From Gemmatimonadaceae bacterium (GTDB lineage Bacteria; Gemmatimonadota; Gemmatimonadetes; Gemmatimonadales; Gemmatimonadaceae), in contig JAUQWM010000032.1 of assembly GCA_030835125.1 (NCBI GenBank), positions 62,001-126,000 on the forward strand: 64,000 nucleotides of DNA, written 5' to 3'. A program made the position numbers and the translations under genes. Every line of letters starts with the position of its first letter. The stretch's first letter is position 1. The notes under the pieces are model-generated. The model was given only the letters and a program-made list of their open reading frames with translations. It was not told the DNA's origin and did not search any database. Below, in pieces: positions 46,054 to 55,432 of this stretch.

Positions 46054-47626
46054 AGTCCACCGCCCTCGTCTCTCGAATGACCACGACCTTGATCTGTCCC
46101 GGGTACTGCAGTTCCGCCTCGATGCGGCGCGCGATCTCGTCCGACAGGGACGTCATGCGCGCGTCGTCCACGTCCTCGGGCGTGACCAGCACGCGCACTT
46201 CCCGCCCGGCCTGGATCGCGTAGACCTTGTCCACCCCGCGATAACTCGACGCGATCTTCTCGATCCCCTCGAGGCGCTTGACGTACGTCTCGAAGGCCTC
46301 GCGACGCGCGCCCGGACGGGAGCCGGAGATGGCGTCGGCCGCCTGCACCAGCACCGACACCTCGCTCTCGTGAGGCACGTCGTCATGGTGCGCCGCGATG
46401 CAGTTCACGATCATCGGGTTCTCGCCGTACTTCGTGGCGACCTCGACGCCCAGCTGCACATGCGTTCCCTCGTGTTCGTGCGTGAGGACCTTGCCGACGT
46501 CGTGGAGGAGGGCCCCACGCTTGGCCATCGTGACGTCGAGCCCCAGCTCGGCCGCCATGATCCCGGCCAGGTGCGCCACTTCCTTCGAGTGATCGAGGAT
46601 ATTCTGGCCGTAGCTCGTCCGGTACTTCATCCGCCCGATGAGCTTGATCATCTCGGGATGAAGGCCGTGGATGCCGGTCTCATACGCGGCGCGCTCCCCG
46701 AGCTCGACGATCTGGGCATCGACTTCCTTCCGCGACTTGGCGACCACTTCCTCGATCCGCCCGGGGTGAATGCGGCCATCGGCGACCAGCTTCTCCAGCG
46801 CCAGACGGGCCACTTCCCGGCGGACCGGGTCGAAGCACGAGACCACCACCGTGTCCGGCGTGTCGTCGATCACCACGTCCACCCCGGTCGCCAGCTCGAA
46901 CGCGCGGATGTTGCGACCCTCGCGGCCAATGATGCGACCCTTCATCTCGTCGCTCGGCAGGGACACGGCGGATACGGATATTTCGGACGTGTGCTCGGAG
47001 GCGATGCGCTGGACGGCGAGCGCCACGATCTTCTTCGCCTCGCGCTCGGCGTCTCGCCGGGCCGACTCGCGGATCTCCCGCAGGCGGTTGGCGGCGTCGG
47101 CCTCCGCCTGCGCCTCCATCCGCTGGATGAGTTCGGCCTTGGCCTGCTCCTGCGACAGCCCGGCAAGCGCCTCCAGCCGTCGCCGTTCCTCGGTGGCGAG
47201 CTTCTCCAGTTCCTGCTCGCGTTCCCCGACGAACTTCTCCCGCCTGCCGAGTTCCGACGCGCGCTTGCCCAGGTCCTTCTCCCGGACCTCGACGAGCTCG
47301 AGCTTCTTCTCGAGCTGCGCCTCCTGGTCGTCCAGCCGTCGCTCTTCGCGCTCGATTTCCTCGCGCCGGTGCCTGGCCTCGGCTTCCCAGCCCTCGCGGA
47401 GCTTGATCTGTTCTTCCTTGCCCGCGATGATCGCGCTCTTGCGGGTCGACTCGGCGTCACGTTCGGCCTCGCCAACGATGCGCCTGGCCGTTTCCTCAGC
47501 CGTTGCCTTGGCGCCCGCCTGCCGCTGGACCTCGCCTGTGCGACCCTGACGAGTCCCGAAAACGAAAGACGCCGCGGCGGCGAGCAGGACGGCAGCGCCA
47601 GACGCAGCGAAAAAGATCAGGTCCAT
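46043..47626 (-). CDS. rny: Ribonuclease Y
   Basis: Membrane-anchored endoribonuclease that starts mRNA decay. ATG 47626 gives 527 residues. An N-terminal membrane helix ([20 protein letters not shown]) precedes a long charged coiled coil (about 40-200). Next come a KH domain ([20 protein letters not shown]) and an HD domain ([13 protein letters not shown] and ALLHDVGK). The start codon lies within the palindrome CCATAT-GT-ATATGG. With pnp also in the window, two main RNA-decay enzymes are present. Confidence 0.96.
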   Translation of the reverse strand: MDLIFFAASGAAVLLAAAASFVFGTRQGRTGEVQRQAGAKATAEETARRIVGEAERDAESTRKSAIIAGKEEQIKLREGWEAEARHRREEIEREERRLDDQEAQLEKKLELVEVREKDLGKRASELGRREKFVGEREQELEKLATEERRRLEALAGLSQEQAKAELIQRMEAQAEADAANRLREIRESARRDAEREAKKIVALAVQRIASEHTSEISVSAVSLPSDEMKGRIIGREGRNIRAFELATGVDVVIDDTPDTVVVSCFDPVRREVARLALEKLVADGRIHPGRIEEVVAKSRKEVDAQIVELGERAAYETGIHGLHPEMIKLIGRMKYRTSYGQNILDHSKEVAHLAGIMAAELGLDVTMAKRGALLHDVGKVLTHEHEGTHVQLGVEVATKYGENPMIVNCIAAHHDDVPHESEVSVLVQAADAISGSRPGARREAFETYVKRLEGIEKIASSYRGVDKVYAIQAGREVRVLVTPEDVDDARMTSLSDEIARRIEAELQYPGQIKVVVIRETRAVDFAR

Positions 47627-47636
47627 ATGTATATGG
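47623..47636. promoter_or_regulatory. Palindrome over the rny start codon
   Basis: CCATAT-GT-ATATGG is a perfect six-base inverted repeat with two-base centre that includes the rny ATG. A GGAG box lies just upstream on the minus strand. It could be chance or an mRNA/operator element. Confidence 0.35.
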
Positions 47637-47818
47637 CTCCAAACGCGGCGACCTCGCCGCGATTCCGGGGAGTACCACGGCGGGCGGGTCGACAACCTTG
47701 CTTGCCGCGGACCGGGCGGACGCCGACGCAGGGCGTGAACCGGGTCGCGCTAAATCAAGCGGCTGCTTGGACCTGCGCCGCAACGCAGAACGAGTTTCGA
47801 AGGTACGTCCTCAGGCCC

Positions 47819-47860
47819 AAAAAGGCAATCTGGACCGGCTCGCCAGGGGCGAACCGGTCC
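47819..47860 (-). terminator. Terminator after the beta-helix lipoprotein gene
   Basis: A 13-base-pair stem with one mismatch and a three-base loop (47832-47860) is followed on the minus strand, after eight bases, by five T residues. It lies 24 bases beyond the lipoprotein stop. Confidence 0.65.
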
Positions 47861-47884
47861 GGATCGGAAGGGACGAAATCCGAC

Positions 47885-50800
47885 TCAGCGAACCACGTCG
47901 GGCATCGCCACGCCCCCGTTTTTCGCGGGATCGGGAGCGAACATGCCTGCCTTCCCGGACCTGGACCTGGCCGCTTTCAGGGTGACTCGCGTGACAGCCG
48001 GCCTGGCACCGATTCGTGGTGACGACCCGGGGGCGGGAGCCGCGCCGCCAAACTCGAAGGCGCCGATATCACACGTGCCCTGTCTCGAGTAGCCGCGCTG
48101 GTCGGTGGTCGGACAAGCGGCCGGGTTTCCGGCGTTGATCGCCGCGCTGCCCGTCAGGACGGCATGGGTCTGTGTCGGCCCGCCATTGTCCGCGAGGGTC
48201 GTACTGATGCCGGCCGGGACGTTGACCAGGTCGGTCGGATGGTTGAAGAATGGCGCTGCGACGTCGGCGCTGCCGATATCGGCGAGGGAGCATGAGAAGT
48301 TGTCGCTCAGGTTGTAGCCGGTCGACGTGATCATGGCGAGCCCACCCGCTCCGCAATTGATGGCGTCGATCCCGACCATGTTTCCTGCCAGCAGGGAGCT
48401 GGAGATCGTGACGGCGCCGTTGTTGTTCGCCCCGAGTCCGCCGCCAAAGGTCAGCGCGGTGTTGTTGACGATCGTGAGGCTGGTGAGGGTTGCCTGCCCC
48501 GTCACGCTGATCCCGCCGCCAAGCGTCGTGGCGCTGTTGCCCGAGATGGTGCTGTTACGAATGGTCGAGTTGGCGGTGGAGGCGGAGAAGATTGCGCCGC
48601 CCTGCCCCAGGGCGGGACTGGCCAGCGTCCCGGCCGCATTGCCGGTGAACGTCGACGTCTCGACCAGCATCGTGGCGCCGGTAGTGATGGCGCCGCCTCC
48701 GGTGACCGAGGTATTCCCGGAGAACGTCGAGCGGCTGATGGTGGCGTTCCCGGTGCCCACGAGGTGCATCGCGCCGCTCTGGAGCGTCGCCTGGTTGCCG
48801 ATGAATCGCGAATCGGTCACGGTGAGCTGACTGGCCTCACCCTTGCCGATCGCCCCGCCCGATGTGGGCGTGGTATTCCCCTCGAACAGGCTGTTCGAGA
48901 CGTTGAGCACCGACGTGCCGAACATGCCGATCCCGCCGCCGTTGCCAGCGCTGTGGTTGTTGCGGAAGGTGACGTTGGCGAGGGTGACGTTGCTGGAGCC
49001 CAGCAGCTGCATGCCTCCCCCCTGCACGTCGGCATCGTTGTCCTGGAACGTGACGTTCTGGATACTGGCCGTCGAGGAACGGGCGATCATGCCGCCACCG
49101 GCCGCCTGCGTGGCCACGTTCCCGGTAACCGACCCGCCCATCATGGTGAGCGTGGCGCCATCGATCAGCGCCATGCCGGCGCCGATCGCGATACCGCCCG
49201 TGTTGTTGCGGATCGCGACGTCGGTGAGCGAGACGGAGCTGCTGCCGCTGGCATAGAGGCCGGCCCCCCATCCGGACTCGGTGTTGTTTTCCTCGATGAC
49301 ACCGCCGGTCATGATCACCGAGGTGCCGCTGGTCGCGAAGATGCCGCCGCCCACCTGGCCCGTCACGAATGTCTCGTTCCGGCTGACGGTGCAGTTGTTG
49401 AGGCGGGCCTTGGCGGTGTGCTGGAGGTAGATGCCGCCCCCGCCGGTGGTCAGGGCAACATTGTCGCTGACCGTGGAGCCGGTGAAGGTCACGTCGGAGG
49501 TGCCCCACAGCCACGCGCCGCCGGCGCGCGTGGCGGCAGTGTTGCCGGTGATGGTGGTCCCGGTGACGGCGAACGCACCGACGTTGCCCAACACGATGCC
49601 GGCACCGCCGTTCGCGGAGTTGTTCGAGATCGTCGAGTTGGTGATCGTCCCGGTGACGCCGGTGAGGATCCGCGCGCCACCTCCTTCCCCGGCCGGTGCG
49701 GAATTGCCGCTGATGGTCACGTCATCGAACGTGAGGGTGGACTGCCCGTCGATGAGCATGCCCGCGCCACCGAATGCGCCGGCGAGGACCTGGTTGCCCT
49801 CGACATCGACCCCGGTCAGGGTCACGGTGCCCGCATTGACGCGGAGACCACCGCCCCATCCGTTCTCGACCACGTTGTCCCTGATCCTCCCGCCGGTCAT
49901 GACCAGCGCGCCGCCGGCGCCGACGCTGATCCCCGCGCCCGGCTGGTCCGTGCCGAACACCTTGTTGGCTTCGACGATCGAGCCCGCGGTGAGCCGGGCG
50001 ATGCTGCTGTTGCGAACGCGCAGGCCCCCGCCATCGCCACCGCGCGACTCGTTCTCGACCACCATGACGTTCCTGAACTCGATGTCGGACGCATTGTCCA
50101 GGTTGACGCCACCGCCACCGGTCGCCACCCCACCGCGCAGCCGGATACCCGTGACCGAGCCCGTGGCGCCGTCGAAGTCGAGGACGCGGCGCTGGTTCGC
50201 CACGGAGCCGGTGGCGTCGATGGTCAACACGTCCGGCCCCGGCCCGACGATGTGCACCGCACCGGTGATCACCGGGAGCGCCGCGGTCAGCGAGATGGTC
50301 GAGGTCGTATTGCCGAACGCGGCGCCGGCCACCAGGAACTGGATCGAGTCCGAACCCGCCTGGGTGTTGGAGGCCGTCAGCGCCTCGCGCAACGAGCAGT
50401 GGGTCCAGGAGCAAGCGCCGTCGTCGGCGTCGTTCATGCTGCTGACGCGCCAGGTCCCGCGCACCGTCATCGTGGCGACGGCGGAGATCGCGTTGTCGAC
50501 CGCGCTCCGCACGGTCACCGTGCAGGTGCCGGCCGCGTCAGGCGCCGTCCACGTCACCGATGCGCCCGTGCCGGCCACCGTGCCACAGCTGGTCGTCCAC
50601 GTGACGCCGTTGAGGGAACTTCCGGTCACAGCGGCCGTGAGCGCGACCTCTTCTCTCCGGAACGTCGTGGAGGTCGTGGGCGACACCGTCAACGCCACGG
50701 AGGTCACTGTCGTCGTCGCGGTCGCTGATTTCGTCGGGTCCTCGACGCTCGCGGCACGCACGGAGTACGTCCCACCAGAAGCCGGAGCGGTCCAGGTGAC

Positions 50801-51046
50801 CGTCGTGCCCGTCCCGGAGACCGAGCCACCTGTCGCAGTCCAGGTGACGCCCTGCGTGCTGTTGGTGACGGTCGCCGTGAACTGCTGGGTCTCTCCCGCC
50901 CCGAGCGTTGGGTTCGTGGGCGAGATCGAGACTGAGACCGCGGGCGGTGGCTCGACGGGATCTCCTCCGCCGCCGCAGCCAATGACCAGGCCGGCTCCCA
51001 TCGTCGCCGCGGTGGCACGCACTCGAAGAACGAAGGCTTTCGTCAT
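47885..51046 (-). CDS. Large surface lipoprotein: Ig-like domains, CSLREA motif, parallel beta-helix
   Basis: A 1053-residue protein from ATG 51046, preceded by GGGGGAG. The lipobox GLVIGC predicts lipidation at C24. Two bacterial Ig-like (BIG2-type) domains follow (VSVSISPTNPTLGAGETQQF; VALTVSPTTSTTFRREEVAL). CSLREALTASNTQ is at about residue 225. A long right-handed beta-helix of repeated GNSA/GGGI-type turns fills about residues 260-950. The region ADNGGPTQTHAVLTGSAAIN through TCDIGAFEFGG matches the choice-of-anchor Q domain. It is probably surface exposed; adhesion is inferred only from architecture. Confidence 0.85.
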   Translation of the reverse strand: MTKAFVLRVRATAATMGAGLVIGCGGGGDPVEPPPAVSVSISPTNPTLGAGETQQFTATVTNSTQGVTWTATGGSVSGTGTTVTWTAPASGGTYSVRAASVEDPTKSATATTTVTSVALTVSPTTSTTFRREEVALTAAVTGSSLNGVTWTTSCGTVAGTGASVTWTAPDAAGTCTVTVRSAVDNAISAVATMTVRGTWRVSSMNDADDGACSWTHCSLREALTASNTQAGSDSIQFLVAGAAFGNTTSTISLTAALPVITGAVHIVGPGPDVLTIDATGSVANQRRVLDFDGATGSVTGIRLRGGVATGGGGVNLDNASDIEFRNVMVVENESRGGDGGGLRVRNSSIARLTAGSIVEANKVFGTDQPGAGISVGAGGALVMTGGRIRDNVVENGWGGGLRVNAGTVTLTGVDVEGNQVLAGAFGGAGMLIDGQSTLTFDDVTISGNSAPAGEGGGARILTGVTGTITNSTISNNSANGGAGIVLGNVGAFAVTGTTITGNTAATRAGGAWLWGTSDVTFTGSTVSDNVALTTGGGGIYLQHTAKARLNNCTVSRNETFVTGQVGGGIFATSGTSVIMTGGVIEENNTESGWGAGLYASGSSSVSLTDVAIRNNTGGIAIGAGMALIDGATLTMMGGSVTGNVATQAAGGGMIARSSTASIQNVTFQDNDADVQGGGMQLLGSSNVTLANVTFRNNHSAGNGGGIGMFGTSVLNVSNSLFEGNTTPTSGGAIGKGEASQLTVTDSRFIGNQATLQSGAMHLVGTGNATISRSTFSGNTSVTGGGAITTGATMLVETSTFTGNAAGTLASPALGQGGAIFSASTANSTIRNSTISGNSATTLGGGISVTGQATLTSLTIVNNTALTFGGGLGANNNGAVTISSSLLAGNMVGIDAINCGAGGLAMITSTGYNLSDNFSCSLADIGSADVAAPFFNHPTDLVNVPAGISTTLADNGGPTQTHAVLTGSAAINAGNPAACPTTDQRGYSRQGTCDIGAFEFGGAAPAPGSSPRIGARPAVTRVTLKAARSRSGKAGMFAPDPAKNGGVAMPDVVR

Positions 51047-51164
51047 GGCTCCCCCAGGACAGGTCCGACCACGGACCGACACGGAAGTCAGGTCCTGCTG
51101 GTGAGGCGTGAGAATGGCCGGGCGCGGCTCAAACTGGCACGGGACTCGAAAGCCACCATCGGTT

Positions 51165-51179
51165 GCCCGGGACCCGGGC
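51165..51179. promoter_or_regulatory. Palindrome GCCCGGG-A-CCCGGGC in the lipoprotein/Tat-protein divergent spacer
   Basis: A perfect seven-base inverted repeat with one-base centre, about 40 bases before the 51218 start. In GC-rich DNA this may be chance. It is an operator candidate for the divergent pair. Confidence 0.3.
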
Positions 51180-51217
51180 GCCACTAACTTGGTGCGGACC
51201 GCTTTCAGGAGTCGCAG

Positions 51218-51847
51218 ATGAAGTCGTCCCGTCGCACGTTCCTCTCCTCAGTAAGCGCGCTGGCTGGTGCGTCGCTGCTCCCTGAGCTGGCCGGTTCACA
51301 GGCGGCGCAGAACTGGGACATGTCTTTCCTGGATCGCATGACCGGGAAGCACCGCCAGGTCTTCGACTTTTCGGACCTCGATGTGGGCCTGGTCGTGGTG
51401 AAGAACTGGGTGGATGCCTGGGAGTCCGTCTTCGGACTCAAGCACCCCGACGTGAACGCGATGGTCGGCATTGCCGGGCAGGGGTTCCCCGTCAACGCGA
51501 CGGACGAGATGTACGCGAAGTACCCGATCGGCCAGCTGTGGAAGGTGAACGACCCGGCGACCGGGAAGCCGGCGGTGCGGAATCCGTTTGTTGCCGGTGA
51601 TGGTCGCGGTGCGTTTGCCGGCGCCGGCGTCCGTCCCCTTCAGTCGCGAGGGGTGGCGTTCTGGATGTGCAACAATGCGCTGCAATCGGTAGCGTCTCGG
51701 ATCTCGGGGGCGACCCAGCGCCCGCAACCGGAGCTGTACCAGGAGATTCGTTCCACCGGCCTGCTGCCCGGCGTGATCGTCGTGCCGGCGCATACGATGA
51801 TGGTCGGCATCTGTCAGGAGCGCGGTTTCACGTACGAACGCGTCTGA
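51218..51847 (+). CDS. Tat-exported small protein, DsrE-like fold suspected
   Basis: A 209-residue protein. The twin-arginine signal SRRTFLSSVSALAGASLLPE is at residues 4-23. The mature part has a repeated beta/alpha pattern (DLDVGLVVVKNWVDAWESVF) and ends with VIVVPAHTMMVGICQERGFT, reminiscent of DsrE/DsrF-like sulfur-relay folds with a late cysteine. The family cannot be confirmed by eye. AGGAG precedes the ATG. Confidence 0.6.
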   Translation: MKSSRRTFLSSVSALAGASLLPELAGSQAAQNWDMSFLDRMTGKHRQVFDFSDLDVGLVVVKNWVDAWESVFGLKHPDVNAMVGIAGQGFPVNATDEMYAKYPIGQLWKVNDPATGKPAVRNPFVAGDGRGAFAGAGVRPLQSRGVAFWMCNNALQSVASRISGATQRPQPELYQEIRSTGLLPGVIVVPAHTMMVGICQERGFTYERV

Positions 51848-52003
51848 TCGGCCGGCAACGGCCCGACACGCCAGGTCGTCGTCCCGTGCGCCGGTCGCCA
51901 TCGCGGCCGGCGTGCGCACCCGCCTGACACATTGCCTCCGGGTCCCTGACGCCCCCGGGATCTACCGCAGCCGACATTCTTCCTGACGCTGCGTGGAGTG
52001 CTT

Positions 52004-52672
52004 ATGCGAGTCTTTGCAGACAGGCACGAGGCGGGACGCCTCCTGGCCCGCGAACTGACGGCCTTCGCCAATCGTGATGACGTGATCGTCCTGGCGCTGC
52101 CCCGGGGCGGGGTGCCGGTCGCCTGGGAGGTCGCGTCGGCGCTCAACCTCCCGCTGGACGTCTTCGTCGTCCGGAAGATCGGCGCCCCACAGCACGAGGA
52201 GGTGGCCCTTGGCGCCATCGCGTCAGGCGGTGCGATCCGGATCGATGAGGAGATGGTGCGGTTGTCAGGCGCGACCCCAACGCAGGTGGCCGCCATCGTC
52301 GCCAGGGAGCGCATCGAACTGGAACGCCGCGAGCGGTTGTATCGGGGCGATCGTCCGGAGCCATCGCTCACGGGTAGGACCGTGATCCTGATTGACGATG
52401 GACTGGCGACGGGCTCGACGATGCTGGCGGCGATTCAGGCAGTCCGGGAGCGTCACCCCGGGGCGATGGTCGTCGCCGTTCCGGTTGCTTCCCGCGAAGC
52501 CTGTGCCCGCCTCCACGAAGAGGGGATCGAGTGTCGATCGCTGGTGACGCCCGACCTCCTGTTCGCGGTCGGGAGATGGTATCACGACTTCGACCCGACG
52601 ACGGATGAAGACGTCAGGGAGTTGCTCGGTCACGGCACCAACGGTCGCATTGGGGATCCCGTCACGCGTTGA
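52004..52672 (+). CDS. Phosphoribosyltransferase domain protein
   Basis: A 222-residue protein. The PRPP-binding motif VILIDDGLATGSTMLAA lies at about 125-141. VLALPRGGVPVAWEVASAL and VVRKIGAPQHEEVALGAIAS are typical of stand-alone phosphoribosyltransferases of unknown substrate that often accompany hydrolases. ATG 52004 follows GGAG and is preferred to GTG 51998. The next gene begins 16 bases after its stop. Confidence 0.85.
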   Translation: MRVFADRHEAGRLLARELTAFANRDDVIVLALPRGGVPVAWEVASALNLPLDVFVVRKIGAPQHEEVALGAIASGGAIRIDEEMVRLSGATPTQVAAIVARERIELERRERLYRGDRPEPSLTGRTVILIDDGLATGSTMLAAIQAVRERHPGAMVVAVPVASREACARLHEEGIECRSLVTPDLLFAVGRWYHDFDPTTDEDVRELLGHGTNGRIGDPVTR

Positions 52673-52687
52673 CCGGAGGAACTCGGG

Positions 52688-54043
52688 GTGCCCAGGATGA
52701 TGCGGGAGGCTCCAGCAGACGTCGCGGTCCGAGGCGTGGCCGCGGACGCGCACCGACTCGATGGCGGGCCGTCCGACTTCGACCTGCTCCTCGAGCGCGT
52801 GGGTGACGCGCGCTTCGTGCTCATCGGCGAGGCCTCGCACGGGACGCACGAGTTCTACCGGGTCCGTGCCTCGATCACCAAGCGCCTGCTCGTGGAACAC
52901 GGCTTCTCCGCCGTGGCCGTCGAGGCCGACTGGCCGGACGCGTGGCGCGTCAACCGCTTCGTCCGGGGCAGCAGCCTCGACCAGGATGCGACGGACGCGC
53001 TGGGCGCCTTCCGGCGGTTCCCGCAATGGATGTGGCGCAACGCCGACGTGCTCGATTTCGTCGGCTGGCTCCGCGCGCATAACGAGTCGACCGAGCCGAA
53101 CCGCCGGGTGGGGTTCTATGGACTCGACCTGTACAGCCTGCACGCGTCGATGGACGCCGTGCTCGAGTACCTCGCGGTGGTCGATCCCGATGCCGCCACG
53201 ACGGCGCGTGAACGGTATGCCTGCTTCGACCGGTTCGGCGCCGACCCGGTCGCGTATGGCCGGGCCACCACCATGCGACTGGCGCCCAACTGCGAGCGCG
53301 AGGTGCTGGCGCAACTCGTCGCCCTGCAGCGCGCGGCCGGCGAGTACGCGCGGCGGGACGGCCGGGTCGCCGCCGATGCCCAGTTCTTCGCGGAACAGAA
53401 CGCACGCCTGGTGCTGAACGCGGAGCGCTACTATCGCACGATGTTCCTGTCGAGTGAATCGTCGTGGAACCTCCGTGACCGGCACATGGCGGATACCCTG
53501 TCGGCCCTGTCCGACTACCTCAGCCGGCCGGCCGCGCCGGCGCGCATCGTGGTCTGGGCACACAACTCGCACCTGGGCGACGCGCGGGCCACCGCCATGG
53601 GCGACGAGGGCGAAATGAACCTCGGCCAGTTCACTCGTGAGGCATACGGCCGGGATTGCGTGCTGACGGGGTTCACCACCAGCAGGGGGACGGTGACGGC
53701 GTCGAGCGACTGGGACCGTGCAGCCGAGCGGAAGGTGGTACGCCCGGCACTCGCGGACAGCTACGAGGACGTGTTGCACCGTGTCCCGCTCCCCAACTTC
53801 TTCCTGGACTTCAGCCGGGACCGATCGGCGCGGGCCGCGCTCGAGCCCGAGCGGCTGGAGCGCGCCATCGGCGTGATCTACCGGCCGTCGACGGAACGGG
53901 CGAGCCACTACTTCCGTGCCTGCCTGCCGCGGCAGTTCGACGCGCTGTTTCACTACGACGAGACGCGGGCGGTGGAACCGCTGGAGCGGACGGGCCTGTG
54001 GATCCGCGGTGAACCGCCCGATACCTATCCCAGCGCGCTGTGA
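52688..54043 (+). CDS. Erythromycin esterase family protein
   Basis: A 451-residue hydrolase-family protein. The family landmarks GEASHGTHEFYRVRASITK (catalytic-region His and Glu), AVEADWPDAWRVNRF, GFYGLDLYSLHASM and IVVWAHNSHLGDARAT are present. GTG 52688 follows GGAGG; ATGs at 52697 and 52700 are alternatives. Most family members in environmental bacteria have no proven macrolide activity, and here the pairing with a phosphoribosyltransferase suggests another role. Confidence 0.87.
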   Translation: MPRMMREAPADVAVRGVAADAHRLDGGPSDFDLLLERVGDARFVLIGEASHGTHEFYRVRASITKRLLVEHGFSAVAVEADWPDAWRVNRFVRGSSLDQDATDALGAFRRFPQWMWRNADVLDFVGWLRAHNESTEPNRRVGFYGLDLYSLHASMDAVLEYLAVVDPDAATTARERYACFDRFGADPVAYGRATTMRLAPNCEREVLAQLVALQRAAGEYARRDGRVAADAQFFAEQNARLVLNAERYYRTMFLSSESSWNLRDRHMADTLSALSDYLSRPAAPARIVVWAHNSHLGDARATAMGDEGEMNLGQFTREAYGRDCVLTGFTTSRGTVTASSDWDRAAERKVVRPALADSYEDVLHRVPLPNFFLDFSRDRSARAALEPERLERAIGVIYRPSTERASHYFRACLPRQFDALFHYDETRAVEPLERTGLWIRGEPPDTYPSAL

Positions 54044-54085
54044 ACGCCGCCGGGAATGCACGGGCTCCCGTCCCCCTGACGACAT

Positions 54086-54117
54086 CGCCCGCCCATCGGG
54101 AGTCCGATGGGCGGGCG
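54086..54117. terminator. Bidirectional hairpin between convergent genes
   Basis: A perfect 14-base-pair stem (CGCCCGCCCATCGG and its complement) with the loop GAGT lies between the stops at 54043 and 54143. There is no T-run on either side. Confidence 0.75.
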
Positions 54118-54142
54118 ACCGACGAAGCGCGCGATCGTCGCG

Positions 54143-54841
54143 TTACTTCTTCGTCATCGTCAGGCCGGTGACGAGCGCCTCGGTGTTGTGCCCGAAGCGG
54201 AGGCCGTAGATGCCGTCGGTCGACTTGAGCTTGCCGGCGCCGACGATGTCGGACTTGGGGTAGCTCGCGACCGTGGTGCCGTTGATCGCGCACTCGACCT
54301 TGTCGGCCGTGACCGTCACCGCGATCTCCTGGGTGACTTCCGCGCCCGGGCCTGACGCCTTGTGGACCGCAGCGTTCATCTCTCCGCGACCGCCGTTCAT
54401 ACGGAAAGGAGCCGGGCCGAAGCCGCGAACGATGAAGTTGCCGGCACCGTAGGCGGCACAGTAAAGGTACGTCTGCTGGTCGGTGCCGAGGTCATTGCCC
54501 CCGATCATGAGGCCGTACGGATGCGGGTGGTCATTCAGGGCCATGTACTTCGGCTCCTTGAACGTCGCCTTCACGGTGTAGTTGCCGCTGGCCGTGTTGG
54601 CGGCGTTCCAGTACACGAGCTGCGGCCCGGTGGTCACGTGCAGGGCATCGCCCTCCTTGGCCAGCTTCGAGTCCGTCAGCTTCGCGCCCTTCGCGGCTTC
54701 GGTGGCGTCGATCATCCCTGACCAGCCCGGGACGGAGATGCCGCCGCCCGCCACCGCGCGCGACGCATCCTGCGCCGCGATGGCCGCCGGCGTGACCAGC
54801 GTGACGGCGAGGGAAAGCGCGATTCCATGGCTCCAACGCAT
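54143..54841 (-). CDS. Secreted protein of unknown function, lectin-like fold suspected
   Basis: A 232-residue protein. ATG 54841 follows AGAGGA and begins a clear signal peptide (MRWSHGIALSLAVTLVTPAA, cleavage near IAAQ). The mature part is beta-rich with PHPYGLMIGGNDLGTDQQTY and VECAINGTTVASYPKSD, the pattern of jelly-roll domains (DUF1080-like or LamG-like). No catalytic motif is seen. Confidence 0.65.
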   Translation of the reverse strand: MRWSHGIALSLAVTLVTPAAIAAQDASRAVAGGGISVPGWSGMIDATEAAKGAKLTDSKLAKEGDALHVTTGPQLVYWNAANTASGNYTVKATFKEPKYMALNDHPHPYGLMIGGNDLGTDQQTYLYCAAYGAGNFIVRGFGPAPFRMNGGRGEMNAAVHKASGPGAEVTQEIAVTVTADKVECAINGTTVASYPKSDIVGAGKLKSTDGIYGLRFGHNTEALVTGLTMTKK

Positions 54842-55027
54842 GATCAATCCTCTCAGCAATAGGGGGTGAATCCGCCAATAATACGCGGTCAGCGGCGCAA
54901 CGGTTACCCCGCCCACCCCAGCCGACCCATCCGCTGGATGCGGTTCGTCACACAGCGCGGCCCGTCAACAGCCTCCCGTTATCCCGGCCTCAGCCGCAAG
55001 ATTCACAGACTTCCTACGAGAGGACCG

Positions 55028-55432
55028 ATGGGGCGATCAATCGGCGCAGTGCTGGCGGGCCTTCTGGTCGCCTTCGCGGTGGTCTTCGTGGTGGAACTGG
55101 GCTCCGCCCTCGCCTTTCCAGCACCGCAGGGGATGGACCCGATGGACCTGGAGTCGGTCCGGCAACACATGTCCGAAGTCAGCACCGGGGCGTTCGCGCT
55201 GCTGCTCGTCGCGTACGTGTCGGCGGCCTTCTGCGGTCCCCTGGTTGCACGCCGCGTCTCCCGGTCCACCGGCCGTGGCACCGCCCTGGTGGTCGCGATC
55301 CTGTTCGCCGCGGTCTGCGTGCTGAACTTCGTCCGCGTGCCGAATCCCTTGTGGCTGGTGGTCGCCACCGCGGTGTTCGTCCCGATGTCGAGCTGGATGG
55401 CGATGCGGGGCACGGGCGGTACGGCGCGGTGA
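55028..55432 (+). CDS. Small four-helix membrane protein
   Basis: A 134-residue protein with hydrophobic segments at about 5-28, 58-80, 88-104 and 106-124. The start ATG 55028 follows AGAGGA. The stop overlaps the next gene's GTG (GTGA). No family is recognised; the coupling suggests it works with the DUF4159-like protein. Confidence 0.65.
   Translation: MGRSIGAVLAGLLVAFAVVFVVELGSALAFPAPQGMDPMDLESVRQHMSEVSTGAFALLLVAYVSAAFCGPLVARRVSRSTGRGTALVVAILFAAVCVLNFVRVPNPLWLVVATAVFVPMSSWMAMRGTGGTAR

Noticed and set aside
47503-47985. Plus-strand open frame of 160 residues over the rny/lipoprotein spacer
   Set aside because: It overlaps the 5' end of rny and the lipoprotein terminator, and its composition shows no protein-like pattern.
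51047-51184. N-terminal extension of the beta-helix lipoprotein
   Set aside because: It precedes a clear lipoprotein signal peptide whose ATG has a strong ribosome-binding site.
52688-54043. A true macrolide-resistance gene
   Set aside because: Only family membership is visible. There is no resistance-gene context and most family members have other or unknown roles.
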